A stretch of 50,739 nt of DNA, taken from Glycomyces arizonensis DSM 44726. GTDB lineage: Bacteria > Actinomycetota > Actinomycetes > Mycobacteriales > Micromonosporaceae. Of this stretch, positions 42,813 through 50,394 are shown one piece after another. Each line of letters begins with the position of its first letter. Positions within the stretch are counted from its first letter, which is position 1. The notes beneath the pieces are model-generated. The model did no database searches. It was given only the letters and a program-made list of their open reading frames with translations, and was not told the DNA's origin. A program made the position numbers and the translations under genes. The stretch is taken from positions 1 through 50,739 of the forward strand of contig NZ_AXWO01000036.1 of NCBI RefSeq assembly GCF_000482705.1. Reading direction: 5' to 3'.

Positions 42813-43208
42813 ATGCAGATCACCTCATCGGCCATCTCGCTCAACGTCGCCGACCCCGCCGCCTCGGCCGAGTTCCTGGAGCGCCACTACGGCTTCAGCG
42901 AGGACATGTCCGCCGACGGCTTCGTCTCGCTCTCGCACCCCGACGCGGGCTTCAACGTCATCTACCTGCGCACCGGACTGCCGACCTTCAAGCCCGAGAG
43001 CGTCAAAGGCGGCGCGGACGGGCTGCTCGTGGTCTTCGTCGTCGACGACATCGACGCCGAATACGAACGCCTCCAAGGCGAAGGCGTGGCGATCACCACG
43101 CCGATCGAGACCGAGGAGTGGGGCGAGCGCTACTTCCAGGCGACCGATCCGAACGGCGTCGTCATCCAACTCGTCCAATGGGTCGCCGTACCCGAGAGCG
43201 GTAGCTAG
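42813..43208 (+). CDS. VOC-superfamily (glyoxalase/bleomycin-resistance-like) protein
   Basis: A 131-residue vicinal-oxygen-chelate protein. Both beta-alpha-beta-beta-beta halves are visible: ISLNVADPAASAEFLERHYGF at the start and VVFVVDDIDAEYERLQ then RYFQATDPNGVVIQLVQW. Such proteins may bind drugs, isomerise or open small molecules with a metal; the missing His at the first strand suggests a binding rather than a classical metalloenzyme role, which is inference. AAGGAG precedes the ATG. Divergent TetR control points to an efflux- or resistance-type role. Confidence 0.88.
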   Translation: MQITSSAISLNVADPAASAEFLERHYGFSEDMSADGFVSLSHPDAGFNVIYLRTGLPTFKPESVKGGADGLLVVFVVDDIDAEYERLQGEGVAITTPIETEEWGERYFQATDPNGVVIQLVQWVAVPESGS

Positions 43209-44452
43209 GCCAGCCGGTACAGGGCAGATCCGTGGGCCGGGAGCTTGACTCGCAGCTCGGCACCGGCCTCCACGTCCGTGCGCGCCCAGCAGTCCCGCAC
43301 GGCCCGCGGCCCGGGCACGCCCAGGTCGGTCCACGGCAGGCCGAACTCGGCCAGCTCGCCACTGCGGTTGAACACCGCCACATAGGCGCCGTCGACCGAC
43401 GCCCACGCCACGTGCTTGCCGTCGCGCCACACCTCCCGCGAATCGGCCCCGCTGCGCTGGGCGGCGAGCACTTCCGGGTTGGTGAGCAGCTCGATCGTCT
43501 CCTCACTGGAGGCCGGGAGGTCGGCGCCGACCATGAGCGGCGAGCGGGCGACGCACCACAGCGTCAGCATGGTCCGCTGCTCGTCGGGGGTCAGCAGCGA
43601 GTCCCGCGGCTCGCCCACCTCCGCGCGCAGCCCCATGCGGCCCAGCGGCAGCATGTCGGCGTCCGGCCAGTGCCCGGGCCCGGCGTGCGGCGCCCAGTCG
43701 CGCAGCAGGTCGAACTGCATGTCGATGTCGCGCCACCGGTCCCACAGGTCCGCCGAGATCCGCCACTGGTGCGCGTGCGCCTTGAGGTGCTCGGCGTGGC
43801 CGACCGACAGGTTCACGCCGGGGGAGAGGCTCAGGACGATGTCGCGGCCGCTCTTCTGGACAGCGTTCCAGAACGCCTCGACCTCGTCGGCGTAGTAGGG
43901 GGCGATCATGTCGTCGGCCTTGATGTAGTCCACGCCCCAGTCGGCGAACTGCCGCACGAGCGAGTCGTAGTAGGCCTGCCCGCCCGGGTGGGAGTGGTCG
44001 ATGCCCCAGTTGTCGTCGACCCACGAGGAGAGGCGCTCCCGGTCGGGGATCTGCGCCGCGGAGTACTCGCTGCCCCTGATGGGGGTGTCGGCCGCGACGG
44101 CCTGGCGGGGGACGCCGCGCAGAATATGGACGCCGAACTTCAACCCCAGGGCGTGGATGTAGTCGGCCAGCGGCTTGAAGCCCGCGCCGCCCGCCGCCGA
44201 GGGGAACCGCCCGGGGGCCGGCTGCGGCAGCCCGTACTCGTCGAGGCAGAGCTTGGCTCCGGAGTTGTAGCCGCCGCTCCGCGCGCCCGGCTCGTACCAC
44301 TGGATGTCGACGACGACGTACTCCCAGCCGTACTCGGCCATGTGCTCGGCGATGAACTCCGCGTTGGCCCGCGTCTCCGCCTCGGTGACCGAGGTGCCGA
44401 ACACGTCCCAGGAATTCCAGCCCATCGGGGGCGTGGCAGCGAGTCGGGTCAC
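43205..44452 (-). CDS. GH27 alpha-galactosidase-like enzyme
   Basis: A 415-residue GH27 enzyme without signal peptide. It opens with TPPMGWNSWD (residues 7-16), has the nucleophile motif YIKAD (Asp180) and the acid/base segment RISADLWD (Asp235), and ends with a beta domain including the ARSPLMVGADL stretch. It should hydrolyse terminal alpha-galactose (or a related alpha-linked sugar) in the cytosol. GTG 44452 has AGGAGG 6 bp upstream. Its stop shares a CTAG with the convergent VOC stop (4-bp overlap). The frame continues upstream through the tRNA, but that part is not coding. Confidence 0.9.
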   Translation of the reverse strand: MTRLAATPPMGWNSWDVFGTSVTEAETRANAEFIAEHMAEYGWEYVVVDIQWYEPGARSGGYNSGAKLCLDEYGLPQPAPGRFPSAAGGAGFKPLADYIHALGLKFGVHILRGVPRQAVAADTPIRGSEYSAAQIPDRERLSSWVDDNWGIDHSHPGGQAYYDSLVRQFADWGVDYIKADDMIAPYYADEVEAFWNAVQKSGRDIVLSLSPGVNLSVGHAEHLKAHAHQWRISADLWDRWRDIDMQFDLLRDWAPHAGPGHWPDADMLPLGRMGLRAEVGEPRDSLLTPDEQRTMLTLWCVARSPLMVGADLPASSEETIELLTNPEVLAAQRSGADSREVWRDGKHVAWASVDGAYVAVFNRSGELAEFGLPWTDLGVPGPRAVRDCWARTDVEAGAELRVKLPAHGSALYRLA

Positions 44453-44519
44453 GGAAGCCTCCTCGTTGATGGCGTCCCTGTACGGTACTCGGGAGCCCCG
44501 ACGCCCACCACCGCCGGTG

Positions 44520-44533
44520 TGGAAACGCTTGCC
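44520..44533. promoter_or_regulatory. LacI-type operator candidate upstream of the GH27 gene
   Basis: TGGAAACGCTTGCC, a LacI-family-like box 68 bp before the GH27 start, with the same GGAAA-CG-TT plan as the boxes before the DUF1349 gene. Confidence 0.4.
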
Positions 44534-44632
44534 GACGCAGGTCACTCCCCGCCCAATACCGTGTCGATCCGCGGAGTGCACGTGATGTAAAGTAGCTACG
44601 GCCGACGGTCGAGACCGTCGGCTCGCAACATT

Positions 44633-44706
44633 GGCCAGGTAGCTCAGTTGGTACGAGCGTCCGCCTGAAAAGCGGAAGGTCGCCGGTTCGACCCCGGCCC
44701 TGGCCA
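44633..44706 (+). tRNA. tRNA-Phe (anticodon GAA)
   Basis: A complete 74-nt cloverleaf: acceptor GGCCAGG/CCTGGCC, D arm GCTC/GAGC, anticodon stem TCCGC/GCGGA with loop CTGAAAA (GAA), T arm GCCGG-TTCGACC-CCGGC and discriminator A. No CCA is encoded at the end in full. The adjacent integrase reads toward its 3' end, so this tRNA is the likely attachment site of the element on its right. Confidence 0.96.
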
Positions 44707-44722
44707 CCGTAATAAGCAGCAA

Positions 44723-44764
44723 AAAGTCCCGTTTACCAGCAGCAACGCTGATAGACGGGACTTT
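44723..44764. terminator. Bidirectional terminator between tRNA-Phe and integrase
   Basis: A perfect 10-bp outer stem (44723-44732 with 44755-44764) with an inner CAGC/GCTG pairing, A-rich on the left and T-rich on the right. It can end the integrase transcript and/or the tRNA transcript. Confidence 0.75.
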
Positions 44765-44770
44765 CTCATG

Positions 44771-44804
44771 TCCGGTGGAGTCCGCCGGATTCCGGTGAAA
44801 TCCG
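44771..44804. repeat. Two 14-bp direct repeats beside the integrase, possible arm-type sites
   Basis: TCCGGTGGAGTCCG (44771-44784) and TCCGGTGAAATCCG (44791-44804) differ in two bases and are spaced 20 bp apart, roughly two helical turns, between the tRNA and the integrase stop. Confidence 0.55.
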
Positions 44805-44834
44805 GCTGCCAGCGGGCAGATAGCGGCCCGTTTT

Positions 44835-46214
44835 TCAGCCGCCCGTCAGCGTCTTTTCGATCCGCATCCGGACCGCTTCGTCCTGGCCGTCAAGACACTT
44901 CGCGTAGATCCTGAGCAGGACGGCCACGCTGTGCCCGGCCCATTCGGCGACCTGGGTGACCGGCACCCCTGCATGGAGCCAGGTGGAAACGCAGGTGTGC
45001 CGCAGGTCGTACGGCCGCTTCAGCAGCGGTGTCTTGAGCTCGTTCTTGCCGAAGGTCTCGCCTCGGGCATCGTGGAAGACGCGTCTGACGGTGCACTCGG
45101 CCAAGAGCTCCCCATCGGCGCGGACGAACAACTGCCCCTCGGGTCCGGGTTTGAACCCCGACTCCTTCAGATAGTCGGCCAGGATCGCGGTGAGCTGCGG
45201 TGGGCAGGGAGCCGTGCGGATGAACTCCCGATCCCGCTGCTTCAGCCCTCGATCGTCGCGAACCTCCCCAGAGTCGGTCCACGCGCTGCCGACGTGCGAG
45301 GCGGACTTATGCAGATGGAGCCTGCCCCAGCCGCCTTTCTTCGGCAGATCGAGGTCCTCCGCATGCAGTGCGATCGCCTCCTCGGGCCGGAGGGCTCCGT
45401 ATCCTTGGACAGCGAAGTAGGGGACGTATCGCCACCCGTTCGGCTTGCGCCGACGGACGTTCCCGAGGAACCGTTCGACCTGCTGCGGGTTGGCGACGCG
45501 GCGAACGTCGACCGATTCGCTCGTCTTCACCCGCTCCGGTTTGATCGCCTTCACATGATTGACGTCGAGCAGTCCTTCCTTGACGGCGAAATCGCATACT
45601 GCGCTGAGAATTGTGCGGGCGCGTTTGCGGCAGTGGCTTGAGCGCGTCTTGCCGTCGAACTTCTGCTGCATCGCAGCCAGCGTGGTCTCGACCTTCCTGG
45701 CGTCCTCGAAAACAGCGGCCGACGGGATATGGCTCTCGACCCACTTGAGGGCTTCGACGGCCTCGACAGGGGCGTCATGCCGCTGCTTGTAGTTGAACGC
45801 CCAGCGTCGAAGCGACCGCCGCACCGCGACTCCGTCTACGCTGTCAGGTACTGCGGGCAGGAGGGCGATCGACGCCCACATGCATACCTCGGCGATGTTG
45901 GCGCGGTGATGTGCTGAAGCGTTTTCCCATTTGGAATCGGCGAAGCGCTTCATGAGCTCCAGACAGGAAATCGTCCGCCGCTGGCGCTGGAGCTCTCGAA
46001 GCTCGGAAACCGGAAGGCCGGTTTCGATATCGAACGGCTCTCCCCTGTTGAGCGCGATCTTGAACTCGGCCTTTCGGCTGTCGGCGGCCGCCTTGGTCTC
46101 GAACTGAACGCTCTGCTCGACCGCCGCAACTGACCAGCGGAGCCGCCACGGCCGCTTCTTCCGATCCTTCCGTTTCGTCGGATCCCAGAGCTTCACATCG
46201 AAGGAGGTGCTCAT
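44835..46214 (-). CDS. int: Tyrosine-recombinase integrase
   Basis: A 459-residue site-specific tyrosine recombinase. An N-terminal arm-binding-like region (about 1-75), a SAM-like core-binding domain (about 80-230) and the catalytic domain (about 240-455), with Arg276 (GALRPEEA), Arg405-His406 region (YDLRHT), His428 (GHS) and nucleophile Tyr437 (RIYAKC). It would join the circular element to the tRNA-Phe attachment site. ATG 46214 overlaps the excisionase stop (ATGA). Codon use is less GC-biased than in chromosomal genes. Confidence 0.95.
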   Translation of the reverse strand: MSTSFDVKLWDPTKRKDRKKRPWRLRWSVAAVEQSVQFETKAAADSRKAEFKIALNRGEPFDIETGLPVSELRELQRQRRTISCLELMKRFADSKWENASAHHRANIAEVCMWASIALLPAVPDSVDGVAVRRSLRRWAFNYKQRHDAPVEAVEALKWVESHIPSAAVFEDARKVETTLAAMQQKFDGKTRSSHCRKRARTILSAVCDFAVKEGLLDVNHVKAIKPERVKTSESVDVRRVANPQQVERFLGNVRRRKPNGWRYVPYFAVQGYGALRPEEAIALHAEDLDLPKKGGWGRLHLHKSASHVGSAWTDSGEVRDDRGLKQRDREFIRTAPCPPQLTAILADYLKESGFKPGPEGQLFVRADGELLAECTVRRVFHDARGETFGKNELKTPLLKRPYDLRHTCVSTWLHAGVPVTQVAEWAGHSVAVLLRIYAKCLDGQDEAVRMRIEKTLTGG

Positions 46215-46384
46215 GCAGCACCTCCGTCTTCATGCTCGATCAGGAACGCTTCGACGTCCGTGACGCGGTACCGGCGCTGGCCGCCGGGCAGCTTGATACT
46301 GCGCGGAGCGCGCCCCTTGGCGTGCCAGTCGTACAGGGTGCTGCGTGCGACGCCTAGGTAGTCGCACAGCTGGTCAACTGTCAT
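46211..46384 (-). CDS. xis: Excisionase-type MerR-like HTH protein
   Basis: A 57-residue helix-turn-helix protein of the HTH_17 excisionase class (MTVDQLCDYLGVARSTLYDW then a wing, GGQRRYRVTDVEAFL). It sets the direction of integrase by bending DNA at the att site. I choose ATG 46384, with AAAGGAAG upstream. The frame also has an ATG at 46618 that overlaps the methyltransferase stop (ATGA) and would add 78 disordered residues; weak codon bias there argues against it. Coupled to int. Confidence 0.88.
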   Translation of the reverse strand: MTVDQLCDYLGVARSTLYDWHAKGRAPRSIKLPGGQRRYRVTDVEAFLIEHEDGGAA

Positions 46385-46614
46385 GATGGACCTGCTTCCT
46401 TTCGTGGAGGCGGGGCCCTGGCCGGGTTGACTGGAATCGTTTCGGCCGGGGTCGCTTTCGTCCGCGATCTGCGGACGGACGGTCATTGCTGGCGACGCTA
46501 TCTCGGACTCGTTGCTGGTACGAGCCTTACAGAAAGTCTTTTTTGGACGATCGTGACGGGCTCGTTCCGGGTTGCGATCATCGGTGTTCGCCAGACCTTT
46601 CCCTTCGCCTGGGC

Positions 46615-47481
46615 TCATGGTGCGCCGTCCTTGGTCAGGACGAGGACGTCTTCGTGGCAGCGCAGGAACGCTGGTTTGCCGGACTCGAGTGCGGTGCGGG
46701 TGTTGTGCAGGCCGAAGAACGAGTGGATCGGCCGCAGCCCGAAGTCGTCGCGCCATTCGGCGAGCAGTGCCGCGCAGCGCTCCTCCAAGCGGAATCCGGC
46801 CCGCTCGCCTCGCAGGGCCAGCTCGGAGGGGAAGTCGAGCAGTCGGCCTCCCACATTGAACGGTCGACAGGTGACGATGAGGCGGCCGGTGGGCTTGAGT
46901 ACCGCATGGCAGGCGGTGAGGATCTGCTCGATGCCGTCCAGCAGCCGCTCAAGGCCCGCGCGGGCGAGCTGTTCGGGCGCTGGCTTGCCCGTGCTGTACC
47001 GGTAGGCGGTCTTGGCGATCTTGCCGCCGGTCTCGCGGTGGGTGTAGGCCCGTCCGTGTGTCGCTCGCCCGTAGGGCGGGCTGGTCACGATCAGGTCGAC
47101 GTTGCCCCGCAGCGCCCGCGGCAGGTTCGCGGCGAGGCGGCGGGCATCGCCGCGCCGTACCCGCGCCTCGATGCCTGGATGGTGGCGACGGGTCAAGTGC
47201 AGATTCGCCGCGGTGGTGGCGACCCATTCGGGTTCGCAGTCCAGACCCCAGGCGCGGCGGCCGAGGCGGACGGCCTCGACGCAGACGGTGCCGATGCCGC
47301 ACATCGGGTCGACGACCACCTCGCCCGGTTCGGAGTAGGCGGCGATGGCGTGGCGGGCGATGTCGGGCCACATCTTCGCCGGGTGCGCCGATGAGGCACT
47401 CGTGTAGCACTCGCCGCGTTGAAGGCGCGGCAGACGTTGGCCTGCCGCCCACAGGGTCGAGATCGTGTCGGTGGCGTTCAC
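46615..47481 (-). CDS. DNA methyltransferase (TSPPY motif)
   Basis: A 288-residue S-adenosylmethionine-dependent methyltransferase. The cofactor motif is DPMCGIGT (58-65), and the catalytic motif is TSPPYG (133-138), a form typical of amino-methyltransferases, especially N4-cytosine type. Motif I comes before motif IV, as in the gamma class and in TRM11-like enzymes, so an RNA substrate cannot be excluded. GTG 47481 overlaps the stop of the upstream gene (GTGA). No restriction nuclease gene is adjacent, so it is probably an orphan or protective methyltransferase of the element. Confidence 0.82.
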   Translation of the reverse strand: MNATDTISTLWAAGQRLPRLQRGECYTSASSAHPAKMWPDIARHAIAAYSEPGEVVVDPMCGIGTVCVEAVRLGRRAWGLDCEPEWVATTAANLHLTRRHHPGIEARVRRGDARRLAANLPRALRGNVDLIVTSPPYGRATHGRAYTHRETGGKIAKTAYRYSTGKPAPEQLARAGLERLLDGIEQILTACHAVLKPTGRLIVTCRPFNVGGRLLDFPSELALRGERAGFRLEERCAALLAEWRDDFGLRPIHSFFGLHNTRTALESGKPAFLRCHEDVLVLTKDGAP

Positions 47482-48110
47482 AGGCCACCCCCGGACTGTT
47501 CGGGGTAGCGGGCCCACAGCGAGATGTTGATGTGGGCGCGACGCGACCGGCCATGCGAAGCCGTCTCCAGGCTCTCGGCGGTGGCCGCCGCGCGGTCGAA
47601 CTCGCCGGCCTCGGCGGCCACGATGTGCCCGACGTAGGACAGGCCGGCCTCTTCGCAGGAGGCGGCCGCGTCCGGTGGGAAGGGGCCCTTCCAGATGACG
47701 GCCAGGAGCCCGAAGGGCCGAACGGTCGCGGCGGCTACTTCCCACGCTCGGATGTAGCGCGCGGGTGCGGGTGCGCAGATGGTCAGAGCCGACTCCCGGA
47801 TCGCCTCGATGCGGTTGAAGGCTGTCATTGCGTTGACGGCCATGATGATGGCGGTGCTACGGCTTTGGGCGACGTGTCTGAGTGCTTCCTCCTCGCGAAG
47901 AGCAGTTTCGGGGTCGCAGACGATGACGCCGTCGCGGTCTGATTCGACGATGGCGTTCACGCCCGCCAGGCCGAGGAGGGCGACGAGGTCGCCTTCGGTG
48001 GTGAACTGTTTGACGAGGCACTCGATGAGGTGCTGCTGGCTCCAGATGGGCCAGACGCTCAGCGGCACGTCGATGCCGGACGGATCTGGGTTCGGTGTGT
48101 AGTCGTTCAT
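47478..48110 (-). CDS. Hypothetical protein coupled to the methyltransferase
   Basis: A 210-residue soluble protein from ATG 48110. It starts with a Pro-rich segment, then VWPIWSQQHLIECL, and a middle alpha/beta part (RSTAIIMAVNAMTAFNRIEAIRES, FGLLAVIWKGPFPPDAA). The alternating strand and helix pattern suggests a Rossmann-like fold, possibly a degenerate methyltransferase, but there is no clear cofactor motif. The GTGA overlap with the methyltransferase indicates a fixed pair and perhaps a complex. The iteron region lies directly upstream. Confidence 0.65.
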   Translation of the reverse strand: MNDYTPNPDPSGIDVPLSVWPIWSQQHLIECLVKQFTTEGDLVALLGLAGVNAIVESDRDGVIVCDPETALREEEALRHVAQSRSTAIIMAVNAMTAFNRIEAIRESALTICAPAPARYIRAWEVAAATVRPFGLLAVIWKGPFPPDAAASCEEAGLSYVGHIVAAEAGEFDRAAATAESLETASHGRSRRAHINISLWARYPEQSGGGL

Positions 48111-48161
48111 GGTGTGGCGGCGCGGCCCCCATGCGGTCTCAGACACCCGTAGACCCCCGCT

Positions 48162-48208
48162 TGTGCGGGGTTGTGCGGGTGGGTGTGCGGGTCGGTACCC
48201 GCACAACC
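48162..48208. repeat. 8-bp iterons (TGTGCGGG) with an inverted copy
   Basis: TGTGCGGG occurs at 48162-48169, 48172-48179 and 48184-48191, and inverted (CCCGCACA) at 48198-48205. The second and inverted copies are embedded in a perfect 12-bp inverted repeat (48169-48180 with 48197-48208). The block lies between two divergent transcription units of the element. Confidence 0.8.
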
Positions 48209-48271
48209 GAGACCGAAGAACCGGATAAAGCGGAAGAAATAGCGGCTGTGTGGCTTGAATCGGGCTAGGTT

Positions 48272-48913
48272 GTGGCCGTGGTCGTGTTGGCAGTGGGGCT
48301 GGTCGGCGGTGTTGCCGGAGCAGCGCTCGGGCGGTGGGCGTTCGCCTTGGAGCCTTCCGATGCGCTGGCGGACTGGCGCGGCAGCAGCCGGGCAGCCCGA
48401 GTGCGGGTGATGGTGGTGTTGGCGGCGGTCTCCGCGATCGCGGCGGCGGTGTCGGTGCTGCTGATAGCCGCCTGGGAGATCGGGGTCGGAGTGTGGGCGT
48501 TCGCGGTGGCATCCCCAGGTCTGGCGGTCATCGATCTCGCCGCCCGGCGGTTGCCGTTCGCCGTCTCCGGTGCCATCGCCCTGGTCGCGGTCGCGGGACT
48601 CGCGTTCACCCCATCTCGCCTGTGGACTGGGCTGTTCACTGCCGCAGTGGTCGCGGGTCTCCTCGCGGTGCTATCTCTAGCGACTGGGTCGGGGGCCGGG
48701 CTCGGTGATGTGGCACTCGCGGGCGTGGCGGCCCTGACACTGGCGTGGGCCGGATGGGTGCCGGTGGTGGTGTGTTTCGTGGTGGCGATGCTCGCCTCGG
48801 CACTGGTCGGTATAGCGGTGCGGATGCGGTGGGGCGCGAGGGCCCTGGTGCCGTTCGGTCCCTTCTTGGTCATCGGCTGGTGGATCGCACTCACAATATC
48901 CATTGTGGACTAA
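48272..48913 (+). CDS. A24 prepilin-peptidase-like membrane protein
   Basis: A 213-residue protein with six to seven membrane segments. The two catalytic aspartates of type IV prepilin peptidases are present: Asp88 in IDLAARRLP and Asp146 in the GxGD motif (GLGD, 143-146). It lacks the N-terminal methylase part, as in TadV/CpaA-type enzymes. It could cleave prepilin-like or other membrane-anchored leader peptides. No pilin, ATPase or secretion gene is in view. GTG start without a clear ribosome site; it reads away from the iterons. Confidence 0.8.
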   Translation: MAVVVLAVGLVGGVAGAALGRWAFALEPSDALADWRGSSRAARVRVMVVLAAVSAIAAAVSVLLIAAWEIGVGVWAFAVASPGLAVIDLAARRLPFAVSGAIALVAVAGLAFTPSRLWTGLFTAAVVAGLLAVLSLATGSGAGLGDVALAGVAALTLAWAGWVPVVVCFVVAMLASALVGIAVRMRWGARALVPFGPFLVIGWWIALTISIVD

Positions 48914-48948
48914 TTAGGTAAAAAGAATGGCCTGTTCAACCGTTGCTG

Positions 48949-48978
48949 CGGTGGGCCCCGAAGTCTCGGGGCCCACCG
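48949..48978. terminator. Terminator between convergent element genes
   Basis: A perfect 13-bp stem (48949-48961 with 48966-48978) with a 4-nt loop, 36 bp after the peptidase stop. Confidence 0.78.
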
Positions 48979-49004
48979 TGGTCAGCGACGCGATCGGTCA
49001 CGGA

Positions 49005-49037
49005 AGCGGTCAAGCTCGTGATGTGAGCTCGACCGCT
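49005..49037 (-). terminator. Second hairpin, terminator of the leftward small genes
   Basis: 13-bp arms (49005-49017 with 49025-49037) with one mismatch and a 7-nt loop, just beyond the stop at 49049. Confidence 0.6.
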
Positions 49038-49048
49038 GATGCGATTGG

Positions 49049-49522
49049 TCAGCCGAGGCGGCGCCGTTTCCCTCGTTTCTGGAGGAAGAACGCGGTGTGC
49101 AGTGCTTGCACACTAGGTCGGACGGTGGGGTCGCCGAGCGCTGTGACGGCGCGGTCGAGCAGTCGGCGGCGCAAGTCCTTCTCGATCAGGTGGGCGCAGG
49201 TGCGGCACGCCGCCCAGTCCTCGCCGAAGTCGTCTTCGTGGACGATCGCATCGTCGTCATCGAGCACGATGCTCCCCACGCCTGGCGCGCGGTAGCTCCA
49301 GACCGGTTCGCGGTCGTTGCAGAAGTCGCACACCCAATCCAGGTCGGCTTCGAAGTGCTCGGCGACCGGCTGCGGGGCCGGTTGGTGGTTGGCCGCCTCG
49401 GATCGGTGCCGGTATTCCACTTCGCCGGTGAAGGCACCGTCGGCGTCCATGGGCAGGAACCGGTTCAGCGGCTGGGAGCAGACACCGCAGACCATCGATG
49501 CGCGCTTCGACAGATCGCTCAT
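49049..49522 (-). CDS. Hypothetical protein with three CxxC pairs
   Basis: A 157-residue cytosolic protein with zinc-ribbon-like pairs CGVC (12-15), CDFC (65-68) and CRTC (106-109), an acidic middle (LDDDDAIVHEDDFGEDW) and a basic tail (KRGKRRRLG). The pairs could bind zinc, but no named family fits. ATG 49522 overlaps the stop of the upstream gene (ATGA). Such Cys-rich small proteins are common cargo of actinomycete elements; the role is unknown. Confidence 0.65.
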   Translation of the reverse strand: MSDLSKRASMVCGVCSQPLNRFLPMDADGAFTGEVEYRHRSEAANHQPAPQPVAEHFEADLDWVCDFCNDREPVWSYRAPGVGSIVLDDDDAIVHEDDFGEDWAACRTCAHLIEKDLRRRLLDRAVTALGDPTVRPSVQALHTAFFLQKRGKRRRLG

Positions 49523-50310
49523 GCCTGGCCTCCTGCAGCGGTGAAGCCGACCCTGCCGGGGCATACTTCGACGGGGCAGGCGACGGTGTTGGTGACCAGG
49601 CCGAGGTCGCCCGCGCTGTCCAGACCCCATTCGATGCCGTCGTGGCTAGACGGTGTGAAGACGGGACGGCCGCCGCTCGCTGTCCATTGCCGCCGGCATC
49701 GCGGACAGGTGGCGGTGATCGTCTCGGCTGCGAAGCCGGGCGTCGTGGCCAGGAGGTCTCTGGTGGGAATCTGCTCGATGCGGGCGACGAACCGCACGAG
49801 CGGGTCGCCGAGTCCGGCCGAGAGGACCAGGTAGTTGCCCGAGACGACTTCGCCGCGGGTGATCAGGCCGCCGGTGCCGGTGCGTGTCGGGTTGATGCGG
49901 AGGTAGCGCCAGCCGGTACCGATGCGGAGCGCCTCGATCAGGCGCGGCTCGCTGGCGAAGGTGGCGCCGATGCGGTCGGCCCAGACCCGGTGCACGGCGC
50001 TGTCGCATCCGGCCGCGGTCGCGGCGGCGGCGATGCCGCTGGCCGCCAGGCTCGCGATGCGCACCGCCCCCGGCGGCGGTATGACTGCCTCCCGCGCCTC
50101 GGGTGAGGGGTCGGCCGGGGCGGGCGGTTCGATGTAGCAGTTCGCGCCGGGGTCGCTGGCGAACAGGTCGGCCAGTGCGAAGGCTCCAGCGATGGCGAAG
50201 CGGGCGTAGACGGCCGCGAGCGTGGTGGCCGCATCGACTACCAGGCCGTGCGCGGTGAGCGTGACGGGCGGCGTGTTGCCGCTGCGCGGTGGGTTTGCTT
50301 GACTGGACAA
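49519..50310 (-). CDS. Hypothetical protein with C-terminal CxxC region
   Basis: A 263-residue protein with an Ala-rich N-terminal half, a middle with RIGTGWRYLRINPTRTG and GNYLVLSAGLGDPLVRFVARI, and a C-terminal region with CPRC and CPVEVC that may bind zinc. I place the start at TTG 50310, which has AAAGGGAAA upstream; the frame remains open to 50409 but enters IS sequence. It is coupled to the next gene (ATGA). Function unknown; the two Cys-motif proteins may act together. Confidence 0.55.
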   Translation of the reverse strand: MSSQANPPRSGNTPPVTLTAHGLVVDAATTLAAVYARFAIAGAFALADLFASDPGANCYIEPPAPADPSPEAREAVIPPPGAVRIASLAASGIAAAATAAGCDSAVHRVWADRIGATFASEPRLIEALRIGTGWRYLRINPTRTGTGGLITRGEVVSGNYLVLSAGLGDPLVRFVARIEQIPTRDLLATTPGFAAETITATCPRCRRQWTASGGRPVFTPSSHDGIEWGLDSAGDLGLVTNTVACPVEVCPGRVGFTAAGGQA

Positions 50311-50394
50311 GGCATTTCCCTTTCGTTTGGTTGATGCCGAGCGCAGCCAGCGCCGGTTGTGGAAGACGTGGTGCTGGCTGCGCCGCAGCGTGGC

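Noticed and set aside
44453..44722. Upstream extension of the GH27 frame through the tRNA (segment reading GVEPATFRFSG)
   Set aside because: This peptide is the familiar antisense read-through of a tRNA gene; the GTG at 44452 has a perfect AGGAGG site and begins at the family start.
46387..46618. 78-residue N-terminal extension of the excisionase from ATG 46618
   Set aside because: Although ATG 46618 overlaps the methyltransferase stop, the stretch is disordered with weak codon bias and contains T-rich promoter-like DNA; the short form has its own ribosome site. Kept only as an alternative.
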